DNA from: Clostridia bacterium | GTDB taxonomy: Bacteria > Bacillota > Clostridia > TANB77 > UBA1234 | DNA length: 64,000 bases | Reading direction: 5' to 3' | Assembly: GCA_017462965.1 (NCBI GenBank) | Contig: JAFTQC010000022.1 | Location: 32,242 to 96,241 of the forward strand | In this document: piece after piece, positions 45,087 to 53,864 of the stretch | How the letters are laid out: each line of letters opens with the position of its first letter | How positions within the stretch are numbered: position 1 is the stretch's first letter | Position numbers and translations under genes: made by a program | Notes under the pieces: model-generated | Told to the model about the DNA's origin: nothing | The model's input: only the letters and a program-made list of their open reading frames with translations | Databases searched by the model: none

Positions 45087-46145
45087 TTACCACCTAGAAT
45101 ATCCTGGATTTACTGTGTGTAGCACAGATTGCAGATATTCATATGCTTTTTCCTCACTCCATGCATGAATACCGCGTTTTCCGGCTTTTTCCCACTTGGT
45201 AACATTTTCCGTGGCAAAAAGATCGTTCATATCAAATGGCTTATAGTTTTCCTGCCATTCAATTGATATGACACGTTTTCGCCAGCCCATTATGATGTCA
45301 CCGTGAATTGTGTGGAACAAAAACCACGGAATGTGAGAACAGCAGTCCTGATGGCAATAGCCGTTAGGAAGCAACTCGAAAGAATAATCTGTATTTTTGT
45401 AGAGAAGATCCATCATTCTCCGAGTGAACTTGTCGACTTCGATCAGCTTTCTGTAATTGCGCCAGCAACTGTCGTGATAGTATTTTCCGTCAATGGAGAC
45501 GCACGAGTTATTTTTCACATCGTCGAGCGTGAAAACTTTGCCACAGCAATGGCAAAAAGCTTTCTCAGGGGGAATAGCGTATTCACCACCTAATGTCATT
45601 TTAAATCCATCTGTATTATTTGTGGCAAACGTTTTGTAATCGTCAACATCGCTGGTGAACGTAAGATTACCTTTTGCAGATTTTTCAATCGACCAAACTT
45701 GTCCAAATTGGTCGAGCAAGAAATTGCCAAAAAGGATAAATTCGTTCAGCTTACAGTCTTCATGTGCTTTGAGAAAGATTCGTCTGTTTTGCAACATTTC
45801 ATTTAAAGTAGAAATATCCTTCAGAGAGCTTTTTATCCCATCTACAGTATCGAAAACATTTCTTGGAATATCAAAGGAGCTCTCTTCGTATGCGATTTCT
45901 GCTTCTAAGGGTATGTATTGACCACCATTTTGCCTGATTAATTCTTCGTGCTTAAATGTGAAGAGTCTTTCCTGTTCTTCGGTGAAATTTGGATGACCAT
46001 AGCTGTTGAACGAGATTGGAACGAGTTGTTCTCCAAGTAGAGTGACTGTGACTGTCTCTGGAATTGCTAATTTACTTAATGTGATATGCCCAATGACTCC
46101 GTTGCCTGTACTTAAACGTTCGATCCGTTTCCTTTCGATGTTCAA
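45087..46145 (-). CDS. hypothetical protein with a treble-clef-like zinc motif
   Basis: Translation probably starts at TTG 46145, with TTAGGAGGTG nearby. The 352-aa protein is soluble. A zinc-finger-like stretch CHCCGKVF...GKYYHDSCW lies at about residues 202-232, and a second Cys/His cluster GYCHQDCCSHIPW follows. The rest is not recognisable. The gene is GC-richer than the genome, with two in-frame CGG codons (45420-45422 and 46125-46127) and no frame change. It has a promoter like that of the 73-aa zinc protein gene. Confidence 0.65.
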   Translation of the reverse strand: MNIERKRIERLSTGNGVIGHITLSKLAIPETVTVTLLGEQLVPISFNSYGHPNFTEEQERLFTFKHEELIRQNGGQYIPLEAEIAYEESSFDIPRNVFDTVDGIKSSLKDISTLNEMLQNRRIFLKAHEDCKLNEFILFGNFLLDQFGQVWSIEKSAKGNLTFTSDVDDYKTFATNNTDGFKMTLGGEYAIPPEKAFCHCCGKVFTLDDVKNNSCVSIDGKYYHDSCWRNYRKLIEVDKFTRRMMDLLYKNTDYSFELLPNGYCHQDCCSHIPWFLFHTIHGDIIMGWRKRVISIEWQENYKPFDMNDLFATENVTKWEKAGKRGIHAWSEEKAYEYLQSVLHTVNPGYSRW

Positions 46146-46174
46146 GTTAACACCTCCTAAATATAGCTTTTGCG

Positions 46175-46194
46175 GTCGGAGGCTTGTGCCTCCG
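46175..46194. other. small GC-rich hairpin in the leader of the 352-aa gene
   Basis: TCGGAGGC pairs with GCCTCCGA around TTGT in the 5' leader of the gene, between promoter and start. On the minus strand it lies about 30 bases before the ribosome site. Possible regulatory structure. Confidence 0.45.
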
Positions 46195-46232
46195 AAATTC
46201 CGGACGGCACTGCAAATTTACCATCTTCGCGT

Positions 46233-46261
46233 ATTATACTACAACTTTACATAAAGTTCAA
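46233..46261 (-). promoter_or_regulatory. promoter of the 352-aa gene
   Basis: TTGAAC (46256-46261) and TATAAT (46233-46238) on the minus strand are separated by 17 bases beginning TTTATGTAAA, the same as at 44584-44612. Confidence 0.7.
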
Positions 46262-46330
46262 CTTTTAATTAGGGATGCTATACATTTTTGGAAGATTATA
46301 GTATACTAAAAAGAAGAAAGTGGTGATAAA

Positions 46331-46807
46331 ATGCCTGAAAAATATATGAAATTGGCTTTAAAAGAAGCACAAAAAGCATTTGATAAAGAAGAAGTTCCTA
46401 TAGGTGTTGTTATTGTGAAAGATGGAAAAGTAATTGCACGTGCACATAATTTAAGAGAAACCAAAAAGCAAGCTTGTGCGCATGCTGAAATTTTGGCAAT
46501 TCAAAAAGCGTGCAAAAAACTTGATGCATGGAGACTTGAAGATTGTGATATGTATGTAACGATAGAACCTTGTGCTATGTGTGCGGGGGCTATTATGAAT
46601 GCTAGAATAAAAAATTTGTATATAGGTGCGATGGAGCCCAAATTTGGCAGTGTTGGATCGAAGATAAATATTTTAGAAGATGTTATATATAATCATGAAG
46701 TTACAGTGACATCAGGTATATGCGAGAAAGAAGCAATAAAATTAATGAAAGATTTTTTTAAGAAATTGAGAGAAAGAAATAGAGAAAAAAGTAATAAAAA
46801 TGAATAA
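46331..46807 (+). CDS. tadA: tRNA-specific adenosine deaminase TadA
   Basis: The 158-aa protein has zinc ligands and catalytic Glu in HAEILAIQKA (about residue 50) and PCAMCAGAIMNARI (about 80). It is a TadA rather than a cytidine deaminase by YIGAMEPKFGSVGS. It converts A34 of tRNA-Arg(ACG) to inosine. That tRNA is encoded 1.5 kb away. AGTGGTGATAAA precedes the ATG. Confidence 0.94.
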   Translation: MPEKYMKLALKEAQKAFDKEEVPIGVVIVKDGKVIARAHNLRETKKQACAHAEILAIQKACKKLDAWRLEDCDMYVTIEPCAMCAGAIMNARIKNLYIGAMEPKFGSVGSKINILEDVIYNHEVTVTSGICEKEAIKLMKDFFKKLRERNREKSNKNE

Positions 46808-46826
46808 AATAATTTATGATAAATTA

Positions 46827-46872
46827 TTGACAAATTTTGATGAGTTAGTATACTTATGATTAGTATACTAAC
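46827..46872 (+). promoter_or_regulatory. marR promoter with overlapping palindromic operator
   Basis: TTGACA (46827-46832) and TATACT (46849-46854) are 16 bases apart. A perfect 10-bp inverted repeat, GTTAGTATAC at 46844-46853 and GTATACTAAC at 46863-46872, covers the -10 box. It is a likely autoregulatory MarR operator. The stem plus the following T-run could also end tadA transcription. Confidence 0.65.
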
Positions 46873-46899
46873 TTTTTTGTTCTAGATAAGGAGGAAAAT

Positions 46900-47316
46900 A
46901 TGAAAAACATAGGAATGTATTTAAGAAACATAACACAGGCAGAATATCATAAGGTTGATAAAAGGTTAGAAAAATATAACTTAGTGAAAGGACAAGCGTC
47001 ATTATTATCTTTAATAAAGAAAAATGATGGTGCGACGCAAAATGAACTTGCTGCATTGCTAAATGTTAAATATTCATCTATGAGTGAAAGGCTTTATAAA
47101 TTGGAAATTATGGGGTATATCCGTAAGGCGATAGATGAGGAAAATCAAAAATATAAAAGAATATTTATAACGACAGAAGGAAAGAAAGCCGTTATTCAAT
47201 GCAATAGAATATTAAATGAGTTTGAAGAAAGTTTATACAAAGGATTTACAAAGAAAGAAATGAAACAGTTAGAAGATTCGCTGGAAAAGATGATGAGAAA
47301 TATAGAAAAAATGTAG
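46900..47316 (+). CDS. MarR-family transcriptional regulator
   Basis: The 138-aa protein has the MarR winged-helix core: KNDGATQNELAALLNVKYSS, the recognition helix SSMSERLYKLEIMGYI, and a DEENQKYKRIFITTEGK wing. AAGGAGGAAAAT precedes the ATG. A palindrome overlapping its own promoter and a second near-identical site at 47872-47895 suggest it represses itself and possibly the Lys/Ala repeat gene. The ligand is unknown. Confidence 0.88.
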   Translation: MKNIGMYLRNITQAEYHKVDKRLEKYNLVKGQASLLSLIKKNDGATQNELAALLNVKYSSMSERLYKLEIMGYIRKAIDEENQKYKRIFITTEGKKAVIQCNRILNEFEESLYKGFTKKEMKQLEDSLEKMMRNIEKM

Positions 47317-47329
47317 ATAATGATAAAAA

Positions 47330-47358
47330 AGAAGGAGAGTGATTAATCACTCTCCTTT
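47330..47358. terminator. bidirectional terminator, convergent genes
   Basis: AAGGAGAGTGATTA pairs with ATCACTCTCCTTT. It lies between the marR-like gene and the converging repeat-protein gene. Confidence 0.85.
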
Positions 47359-47369
47359 AAAATTTCTTA

Positions 47370-47729
47370 CTATTTCTTTTTTGCTACTGGTTTTTTAGCA
47401 ACTGCTTTTTTAGCAGCTGGTTTAGCAGCTACTTTTTTAGCAGCTGGTTTAGCAGCTACTTTTTTAGCAACTGGCTTTTTAGCAGCTGGTTTAGCAGCTA
47501 CTTTTTTAGCAACTGGCTTTTTAGCAGCTGGTTTAGCAGCTACTTTTTTAGCAACTGGCTTTTTAGCAGCTGGTTTAGCAGCTACTTTTTTAGCAACTGG
47601 TTTCTTTGCAGCTGGTTTAGCAGCTACTTTTTTAGCGGCTGGTTTAGCAGCAGCTTTTTTAGCAACTGGTTTTTTAGCAGCTGGTTTAGCAGCTACTTTT
47701 TTTGCTGCAGGTTTCTTTGCTACTGGCAT
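47370..47729 (-). CDS. histone H1-like Lys/Ala/Pro repeat protein
   Basis: The 119 aa consist almost only of Ala, Lys, Pro and Val in the unit VAAKPAAKKPVAKK (14 residues, 42 bp), present about seven times with two shorter units. There are no acidic residues, so it is strongly basic. It resembles the C-terminal tail of histone H1-like bacterial proteins and probably binds DNA or RNA. GAAGGGGGG precedes the ATG. A TTGCAA/TATATT promoter with a 17-base spacer lies about 100 bases upstream. The DNA repeats make its length liable to change. Confidence 0.8.
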   Translation of the reverse strand: MPVAKKPAAKKVAAKPAAKKPVAKKAAAKPAAKKVAAKPAAKKPVAKKVAAKPAAKKPVAKKVAAKPAAKKPVAKKVAAKPAAKKPVAKKVAAKPAAKKVAAKPAAKKAVAKKPVAKKK

Positions 47730-47871
47730 CGTATTAGCCCCCCTTCTTTTGTAAAAACTTATGATTAAGTTATATTAATAAATCATGAAGTCCTAAACTA
47801 TATTTAAAATATAACTAATTTCGATATTTTTTGCAATAGGAAAGTTAAAAAAAGTTTTTCAAAACATATAA

Positions 47872-47895
47872 TTAGTTTACTAATGATTAGTTAAC
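47872..47895. promoter_or_regulatory. second MarR-type operator copy
   Basis: The 24 bases match the marR operator region at 46845-46868 in 20 positions, sharing TTAGT, TACT and ATGATTAGT in register. It lies upstream of the Lys/Ala repeat gene promoter. Confidence 0.5.
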
Positions 47896-48023
47896 GTATT
47901 ATTTTAATTCGCTAGCAATGTGGTGTACAATAAAAATACCTGTTGTATAAAAATTATAAAAATTTTTTTACTTTTTTAGAAATTTTTGACGAATTTAGTC
48001 GAAAAAAATTCAGCAAGGGGCAG

Positions 48024-48245
48024 CAAGGGGGACGCCCCTTTTTGTGAAAAAATATAACATGAGGGACATTCCTCTCAATACTGGAATTTTAAAGGCATTG
48101 ACAGTTTTATTTAGGAAAATTCTTCTTCTTCTTGAATGTATTTGTCTAAGATGAAAAGCTGTAATACAGCTATAATTATAGAAATTTTCACAAAAAGGGT
48201 TGTCCCTCTTGATGAAAATTTTCTCAAAAAGGGGCGTCCCTCTTG
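48024..48245. repeat. GGGAC hairpin with one left arm and two right arms
   Basis: CAAGGGGGACGCCCC with TTTTTGTGAAAA (48024-48050) can pair with either 48185-48211 (with GGGTTGTCCC) or 48219-48245 (with GGGGCGTCCC). The two right arms are tandem copies that differ by a few bases. Confidence 0.75.
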
Positions 48246-48297
48246 ATTTTCGAAAGATAAATGTAATATAATTTTAAAGTAAAGGTGGTGAGTATAT

Positions 48298-49431
48298 ATG
48301 CAATTTGACTGTCTTCAAAAAGAAGAAAAGAAAAAAATTTTAAGTTTGGTTAATGATGAATATGTTGATTTAGATTGTTCTAAGATTTCTGCGATTTTAG
48401 GAAATAACTGTAATGAACCAAGATGGATGGATACATATGTTCTTTTGTATAATGCCAAATTGCCACCTGATATAACAATTTACAATATTTTGCTAGAAAA
48501 ATTATCACAAAGACTTTATTGGTTTTATTTTGAAGTTGATGAGAAAAATTACCTTGTTAATGCTGATGAAATGCTAATTAAGTCGTATTTATGGTATCAA
48601 ATTACGAAGGAATCTCCAAGCCAAAAGATGAGAGCTAAGTATATACCACACAAGGATTATGTTAAGGAAATTTGTAAATTGGCAAAATTTGCTGATAGTG
48701 GATTGAATTTAAAGCATATTTCGGAGAATAAATTTGTTATTGAGCCTTTAAATTTGTCATTTGAAAATATTGAAACTGCGGCTAATATATATGATGACTT
48801 GCTAGATTGGAATGATTTTTACAGAAATGTGAAAATGGATAAATCACTACTTTATGAAAATTATGATTCTATTTTGAAACTTAGTAAGGACAAAAGAATG
48901 CTGGCTACGATTAGTAATGCTACAAATTTCTTTGATTGTAAGTTCGGCATGAAGGATGGAGATATTATATTTGAAAATACAGATATAGTAATAAATGATG
49001 AGCCTTCTGCTACTGAGTTCCAAGCTAAAATAATTGATGCATATCATTTCTTTAGAAATGTAATTAATACCAAGGATAAGAAGGATATCATTAGCGAAAT
49101 ATACAATAAAAAAGTTGATGCAACAATAAAAAAAGAGTTTGAAGAAAATGCTGCTTCATATATCAATATTTCGAAAAATACAGAACTTATTGATTGGATT
49201 GTTACAATTTCTAAGGAAAGTAATTATACGTTAGATATTAAATATGATGATCAAGGTGTGTTTTATATCGATGGTTCAATCATAGTTACTCCATTAGATG
49301 CAAAAGAATATTATATTGATTTTATGGATAGGAAAAAAGAAAAGTTGGCAGTTGCAATATACAAAAACAATATTGTTACTAAAATCAAAAAGATATGGAA
49401 TAAATTTAGAGCGCGTTTTGCGAAAGCATAA
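48298..49431 (+). CDS. hypothetical cytoplasmic protein
   Basis: The 377-aa protein has no signal peptide or membrane helix and no motif I recognise. The middle is helical and acidic; the C terminus is basic (IKKIWNKFRARFAKA). AAGGTGGTGAGTATAT precedes the ATG. It stands alone between two clusters of large palindromes and is AT-rich like native genes. It contains no CGG codon. Confidence 0.6.
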   Translation: MQFDCLQKEEKKKILSLVNDEYVDLDCSKISAILGNNCNEPRWMDTYVLLYNAKLPPDITIYNILLEKLSQRLYWFYFEVDEKNYLVNADEMLIKSYLWYQITKESPSQKMRAKYIPHKDYVKEICKLAKFADSGLNLKHISENKFVIEPLNLSFENIETAANIYDDLLDWNDFYRNVKMDKSLLYENYDSILKLSKDKRMLATISNATNFFDCKFGMKDGDIIFENTDIVINDEPSATEFQAKIIDAYHFFRNVINTKDKKDIISEIYNKKVDATIKKEFEENAASYINISKNTELIDWIVTISKESNYTLDIKYDDQGVFYIDGSIIVTPLDAKEYYIDFMDRKKEKLAVAIYKNNIVTKIKKIWNKFRARFAKA

Positions 49432-49442
49432 TGCGCTTTTGT

Positions 49443-49673
49443 TTTTTCTGTCAAGAGGACGGGGCTTTGCGGGACAAAGGGACGGGGGCATCAAGGGGTC
49501 GTCAAGGAGTCATCAAGGGGGACAGCCCTTTTTGATAAATGTAAGCATTAATAAAAATGCAAATTATTTTTACATATTTATCAAAAAGGGCTGTCCCCCT
49601 TGATGACTCCTTGACGACCCCTTGATGCCCCCGTCCCTTTGTCCCGCAAAGCCCCGTCCTCTTGACAGAAAAA
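49443..49673. repeat. giant palindrome, perfect 98-bp arms
   Basis: The arms 49443-49540 and 49576-49673 are perfect reverse complements over 98 bases with a 35-base AT-rich spacer. From the outside in they contain the words GAGGACGGGGCTTTGCGGGAC, AAGGGACGGGGGC, a triplet of related words (TCAAGGGGTCG, TCAAGGAGTC, TCAAGGGGGAC) and CAGCCCTTTTTGATAAAT. It lies between the hypothetical gene and the SRP RNA promoter. Confidence 0.95.
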
Positions 49674-49711
49674 TATACTTTACTTTTCTTTTTTATTGTG
49701 GTAAAATTGCC

Positions 49712-49740
49712 TTGTACAAATCAAGAAAAAAGTATATAAT
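49712..49740 (+). promoter_or_regulatory. SRP RNA promoter
   Basis: TTGTAC (49712-49717) and TATAAT (49735-49740) are 17 bases apart, about 15 bases before the RNA. Confidence 0.75.
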
Positions 49741-49754
49741 CATGCCGTAAAGTG

Positions 49755-49860
49755 TGTTTATATGAATGGTGTTCAATGAAAGGCTATGAACCTTGTCAGG
49801 TCCGGAAGGAAGCAGCAATAAGTAGATTCTTTTTTGTGATACGCCATTCATATAAGCATA
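49755..49860 (+). ncRNA. ffs: bacterial SRP RNA (small type)
   Basis: The universally conserved domain IV is seen: GTCAGGTCCGGAAGGAAGCA (49796-49815) with the GGAA tetraloop and asymmetric loop. Closing arms TTATATGAATGGTG (from 49758) and CGCCATTCATATAA (to about 49855) pair, giving a hairpin of about 105 bases, as in 4.5S-like RNAs. It binds Ffh and directs membrane proteins to the Sec translocon. dnaX follows, a common order in Firmicutes. Confidence 0.92.
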
Positions 49861-49934
49861 GTTTATGGTATTTTTTTGCACAAAAATCGGTGCGAAGCTT
49901 GAAAGATAAGCTTGTAATATAGGGGGTGTAAAAA

Positions 49935-51362
49935 TTGGCATATGTTGCGTTATACAGAAAATTTAGGCCACATAATTTTAGAGATATGGTTGGTCAGGAA
50001 CATATTACTAAAACATTGAAAAATCAGATTAAAAATTCAAGAGTTGCGCATGCATATTTGTTTAGCGGAGGAAGAGGTAGTGGAAAAACTACGACTGCTA
50101 AAATTCTTGCGAGAGCTGTTAATTGCTTAAATCCAATTGATGGTGAACCTTGTAACGAATGTGAAATTTGTAAGCAAGCGCTTGAAGGTTCGCTAATTGA
50201 TATTAGTGAAATCGATGCTGCATCAAATAATGGCGTTGATAATATTCGTGATATTAGGGAAGAAGTTGAGTTTATTCCAACAAGTGGAAAGTACAGAGTA
50301 TATATAATAGACGAGGTGCACATGCTATCTACAGGTGCGTTTAATGCTCTTCTTAAGACTTTGGAAGAACCTCCAAAGCATGTTATATTTATACTTGCTA
50401 CAACGGAGCCTCAAAAGCTTCCTGTTACGATACTTTCGAGATGTCAAAGGTTTGATTTTAAAAGGATTTCAATTGATGATATTATTAAAAGACTAAAAAT
50501 TATTTGTACAGAATCTAATATTGAAATTGAAGATGGTGCGCTTAAAATAATTGCCAAAATGTCTGACGGTGCAATGCGTGATGCGATAAGCATTTTAGAA
50601 AGATGTGTTGCCGATGGAAGTGAAAAAATAAGCGAAGAGCAAATACGTGAATTAGTTGGAATTCCAGAGATTGATTATTTGCTTGGAATAACTAAAGATA
50701 TATTAAGTGGTGAGGCGGCAAAGGTATTACAAGATTCGGAAAATTTGATTAATTCGGGTAAAGATTTAGATGTGTTTACATGGGAGTTAATTAAGTTCAT
50801 AAGAGACTTGCTAATGCTTCAAATTTCTGATAATTTAGTAGTGTACAAAGATGAGGACAAAGCCAAAATGCAGGCTTTAGTTAGTAATTGTACAAAAGAA
50901 AGATTACTTGAGTTGATAACAGAAATTTCTTTGCTTCAAAATAGTATGAAATGGGCAACTGATAAGGAAGTTATTTTTGAAACTGGTCTTATCAGAATAA
51001 CGATGAATGGTTCTTTAGAAAATAAAACTGCAAATGTAAAACAAAATGCTAGTCAGAATGTTGCTTCTAATACTTCTGCTGCTGTTGCTGCAAATGCTTC
51101 TGAGAAGGTGCTTTCAGAAGATGATAAAAATAAAGAAGAAGTTCTTACGTTACTTAAAGAAAATCACAAAATGATTATGCATACGATATTGAAAAATGCT
51201 GAAATCAAAAAAGTTGATGAAGATTTAGTTCATATTATTTTCAGTAAAACGCTTGATGATGTTAATAAACAATACATGCAAAAAGATGATAGCAAAATTG
51301 TTATTAAAGAAATGGTGAAAAAAGTGTTTGATAAGGAAATGAAGATAAAGTATGTTTTTTAA
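49935..51362 (+). CDS. dnaX: DNA polymerase III subunit gamma/tau
   Basis: The start is TTG 49935 (AYVALYRKFRPHNF is the conserved N terminus) after GGGGTGTAAAAA. The 475-aa protein has Walker A GGRGSGKTTTAK, zinc cysteines (CNECEIC), Walker B IIDEVHMLS and sensor motif TTEPQKLPVTILSRCQRF. The C-terminal part is short and poorly conserved. It is the clamp-loader ATPase. ybaB and recR follow. Confidence 0.95.
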   Translation: MAYVALYRKFRPHNFRDMVGQEHITKTLKNQIKNSRVAHAYLFSGGRGSGKTTTAKILARAVNCLNPIDGEPCNECEICKQALEGSLIDISEIDAASNNGVDNIRDIREEVEFIPTSGKYRVYIIDEVHMLSTGAFNALLKTLEEPPKHVIFILATTEPQKLPVTILSRCQRFDFKRISIDDIIKRLKIICTESNIEIEDGALKIIAKMSDGAMRDAISILERCVADGSEKISEEQIRELVGIPEIDYLLGITKDILSGEAAKVLQDSENLINSGKDLDVFTWELIKFIRDLLMLQISDNLVVYKDEDKAKMQALVSNCTKERLLELITEISLLQNSMKWATDKEVIFETGLIRITMNGSLENKTANVKQNASQNVASNTSAAVAANASEKVLSEDDKNKEEVLTLLKENHKMIMHTILKNAEIKKVDEDLVHIIFSKTLDDVNKQYMQKDDSKIVIKEMVKKVFDKEMKIKYVF

Positions 51363-51406
51363 AACAAGTTAAAATAAAATATATGATTTGAAAGGAAGAT
51401 GTAAAA

Positions 51407-51754
51407 ATGGCAAGATTTAATGGTTATCCAGGAATGGGTGGAGGAAACAACATGAACCAACTTTTAAGACAAGCAAAGCAAATGCAAGAGGATATGATGA
51501 AAACTCATTCTGAAATAGAAGCAAAAGAGTTTGATATTACAAGTGGTGGTGGCGCTGTTACTGTTACTATGACTGGTAAGAAAACAATTAAGGCGATTAA
51601 AATTAGTCCTGAAGTAATGGATAAAGATGATGTTGAAATGCTTGAAGATTTAATAATGACAGCTGTAAATGAAGGTATTAAGAAAGCTGAAAGTTTAATG
51701 GAAGATGAAATGAAGAAGTTTAATATTCCTACTGGCTTGAATTCATTACTTTAA
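51407..51754 (+). CDS. YbaB/EbfC nucleoid-associated protein
   Basis: The 115-aa protein has the family pattern QAKQMQEDMMKTHSEIEAKE, VTVTMTGKKTIKAIKISPEV and a C-terminal helix. It binds DNA as a dimer. It lies in the usual dnaX-ybaB-recR order with AAAGGAAGAT upstream. Confidence 0.93.
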   Translation: MARFNGYPGMGGGNNMNQLLRQAKQMQEDMMKTHSEIEAKEFDITSGGGAVTVTMTGKKTIKAIKISPEVMDKDDVEMLEDLIMTAVNEGIKKAESLMEDEMKKFNIPTGLNSLL

Positions 51755-51775
51755 TATAAATAAGGGGTTTTTAAA

Positions 51776-52372
51776 ATGGGGTTTAGTGCATCGATTGAAA
51801 AGTTAATAGAGGAGTTTGAAAAATTACCTAGTATTGGTCACAAAACGGCTGTACGTTTAGCTTTTCATATGCTTAATTCTTCTATTGAAGATTGTGAGCA
51901 GTTTGCAAAAACAATTGTTGAAACAAAGAAAAATTTAAAATATTGTTCAATTTGTAACAATATAACTGATTCTGATCCTTGCTCAATTTGTGCTAATGCT
52001 AAGAGAAATCAAGAAGTTATTTGTGTTGTGGAAGATGTTAGGGATATTGTTCAAATTGAAAAAACTCATGAGTATAACGGAGTTTATCATGTGCTAAATG
52101 GTGTTATTTCTCCAATGAATGGAGTTGGACCTAATGATATTAAGTTAAAAGAGTTGATGACAAGAATAGGTTCGGGGGAAGTTAAAGAACTTATTCTTGC
52201 TACTAATCCTAATGTTGAAGGGGAAGCTACTGCAATGTATATTTCTAAGCTTGTTAAACCTTTTGATATTAAGACAACTCGTATCGCTCATGGAATTCCC
52301 ATCGGTGGAGATTTGGAATATGTTGATGAAGTTACTCTTGCAAAGGCTTTAGAGAACAGAACAACTTTATAA
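51776..52372 (+). CDS. recR: recombination protein RecR
   Basis: The 198-aa protein has the helix-hairpin-helix [18 protein letters not shown], a C4 zinc finger ([16 protein letters not shown]) and a Toprim domain with [12 protein letters not shown] and [14 protein letters not shown]. It works with RecO and RecF in gap repair. The length and context are normal. Confidence 0.96.
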   Translation: MGFSASIEKLIEEFEKLPSIGHKTAVRLAFHMLNSSIEDCEQFAKTIVETKKNLKYCSICNNITDSDPCSICANAKRNQEVICVVEDVRDIVQIEKTHEYNGVYHVLNGVISPMNGVGPNDIKLKELMTRIGSGEVKELILATNPNVEGEATAMYISKLVKPFDIKTTRIAHGIPIGGDLEYVDEVTLAKALENRTTL

Positions 52373-52396
52373 TTTTTTATTTAGGAGGTTAGTTTG

Positions 52397-53845
52397 ATGG
52401 AACAAAATAATGAGGGACCAATTCAAGAAGTACAACCTCAAGGAATGAAAGACAAATTGAAGGAATGGTATTTGCTTCGTCAGAAAGTTGGTAAGGAGAA
52501 GACTTTTGGAGACTTGATTCAGAGACAAGAAAATTTGGAAGCTTTAGAAAAGGAAGATCTTTCAAAACTTGAAAAGTTGCAACAAGCTATCGAAAAGTTT
52601 GCGTCGGCGATTGGGGTTCAATTTGATCCTGAAACGGGCGAAGTTTATTTTGGTGAAAAAAGACCTGATGCGCCAAATGTAAATGAGCAAGATATAAATG
52701 AAACTAGTGACGAACTTTCGAGGGTTTCAAATGAACATTCTGGGGTTACAGCTGCACTTTATGGAGATGAGATGGATCCTAAGAAAATGCAAAGTCCGGA
52801 ACAATCTAATAATCCTGGAATTAGAGCTGTAGTTACCGCTACAAAGGAAAATTTGATGAGACGCGATGTGGCTGCTAAAAAACTTTTAGAAGCGAGAGTT
52901 CAGTTAGAATCAGTAAAAGATAGAATGGATATGAATGCTGCAGCTCACGTTGCTAAAAAACATAGACTTATGATGCAAATGGAGCAGGCTAAAATTGAAC
53001 TTGTTAAAAGAGTTGCTGCTGGTGCTAAGGAAAATGACATGTCTGTTCAAATTTTGAAGCAGGAAATTCAAGGTATTGCAAATCAAATTCTTGGCTTGGA
53101 GAAAAAGTTTGAGGTTTCGAGAGATAGTATAACTGCAGAGTTTAATGCTGCTAAGATGGGACTTGAAGGGGCGCAAAAAGAAGTTGAGCTTGAAAGAAAA
53201 GATGCGGGGGCTTTTAATAAATATTCTCGTAATCTTACTTATTCAGAAGATGGTGTGCTTAATGGTTCTTCAATTGAAGGCGTTAAAAATGGTAATACTA
53301 TAAATGAGCAAGAGTTATATGACGAACGTGGGGTAATGATTTTTGATGTTGCTGATGTTTTGTCTCGTAGAAAATCTATAAATATTGAAGGGATAGTTGT
53401 TTCTTGCGTTACGGAGTTTGGTCCAGGGCCTGATGTTGAAGATTCTTTTTATATAGGAGACATGGAAAAGTTAGAAACTAGCACAACTGGTGGTGGAGCG
53501 ATTGTAGAAGAAAAACCTGATATAGAGGAAGCTATTGATAATGAGAATGCAGGAAAACCTACTGAAATTAATTTGTTTGAAAGAATGCCTCCTCGCAGCA
53601 TGTTTTATGATGTGAATGGTGTTGCATATCCGCCAGATATGTTGTCTGCAGTTCCTGAAGAACAAAGACAATCTGTTGGAACAGCACTTAAATTACTTGG
53701 CTATGATAAGGCGATTGGAATGGTTGATCCAGCGTCGCTTGCGACAACTGCTTGTGAAGCGATTGCTAGACAAGCGTTAGAAAATGCTCTTGAAAATGAT
53801 TCTTTTGGTGAGATAAGAGGACCGTTTGACTCAAATAATAATTAG
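52397..53845 (+). CDS. hypothetical coiled-coil protein downstream of recR
   Basis: The 482-aa acidic protein is largely helical at residues 20-70 and 140-290, with heptad-like patterns that suggest coiled coil. A conserved-looking C-terminal part (residues 300-460) has MIFDVADVLSRRKSINIEGI and PPRSMFYDVNGVAYPPDML. There is no membrane segment. ATTTAGGAGGTTAG precedes the ATG (52397). The next gene starts 19 bases after the stop. It could be a cytoskeletal or scaffolding protein, but I recognise no family. Confidence 0.6.
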   Translation: MEQNNEGPIQEVQPQGMKDKLKEWYLLRQKVGKEKTFGDLIQRQENLEALEKEDLSKLEKLQQAIEKFASAIGVQFDPETGEVYFGEKRPDAPNVNEQDINETSDELSRVSNEHSGVTAALYGDEMDPKKMQSPEQSNNPGIRAVVTATKENLMRRDVAAKKLLEARVQLESVKDRMDMNAAAHVAKKHRLMMQMEQAKIELVKRVAAGAKENDMSVQILKQEIQGIANQILGLEKKFEVSRDSITAEFNAAKMGLEGAQKEVELERKDAGAFNKYSRNLTYSEDGVLNGSSIEGVKNGNTINEQELYDERGVMIFDVADVLSRRKSINIEGIVVSCVTEFGPGPDVEDSFYIGDMEKLETSTTGGGAIVEEKPDIEEAIDNENAGKPTEINLFERMPPRSMFYDVNGVAYPPDMLSAVPEEQRQSVGTALKLLGYDKAIGMVDPASLATTACEAIARQALENALENDSFGEIRGPFDSNNN

Positions 53846-53864
53846 TTTTATGAGGTGATGTTTG

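Larger units (their letters stand above)
47730..48297. other. 568-base intergenic region with promoter, operator copy and hairpins
   Basis: No gene is seen. It holds the minus-strand promoter of the repeat protein (about 47805-47840), a second copy of the MarR-type site at 47872-47895, AT-rich DNA, and a three-arm GGGAC hairpin group at 48024-48245. AAGGTGGTGAG at its right end serves the next gene. Confidence 0.55.

Noticed and set aside
47370..47729. CRISPR-like direct repeats
   Set aside because: The 42-bp repeats are in one reading frame and code a regular Lys/Ala/Pro protein with a ribosome site. No variable spacers are seen.
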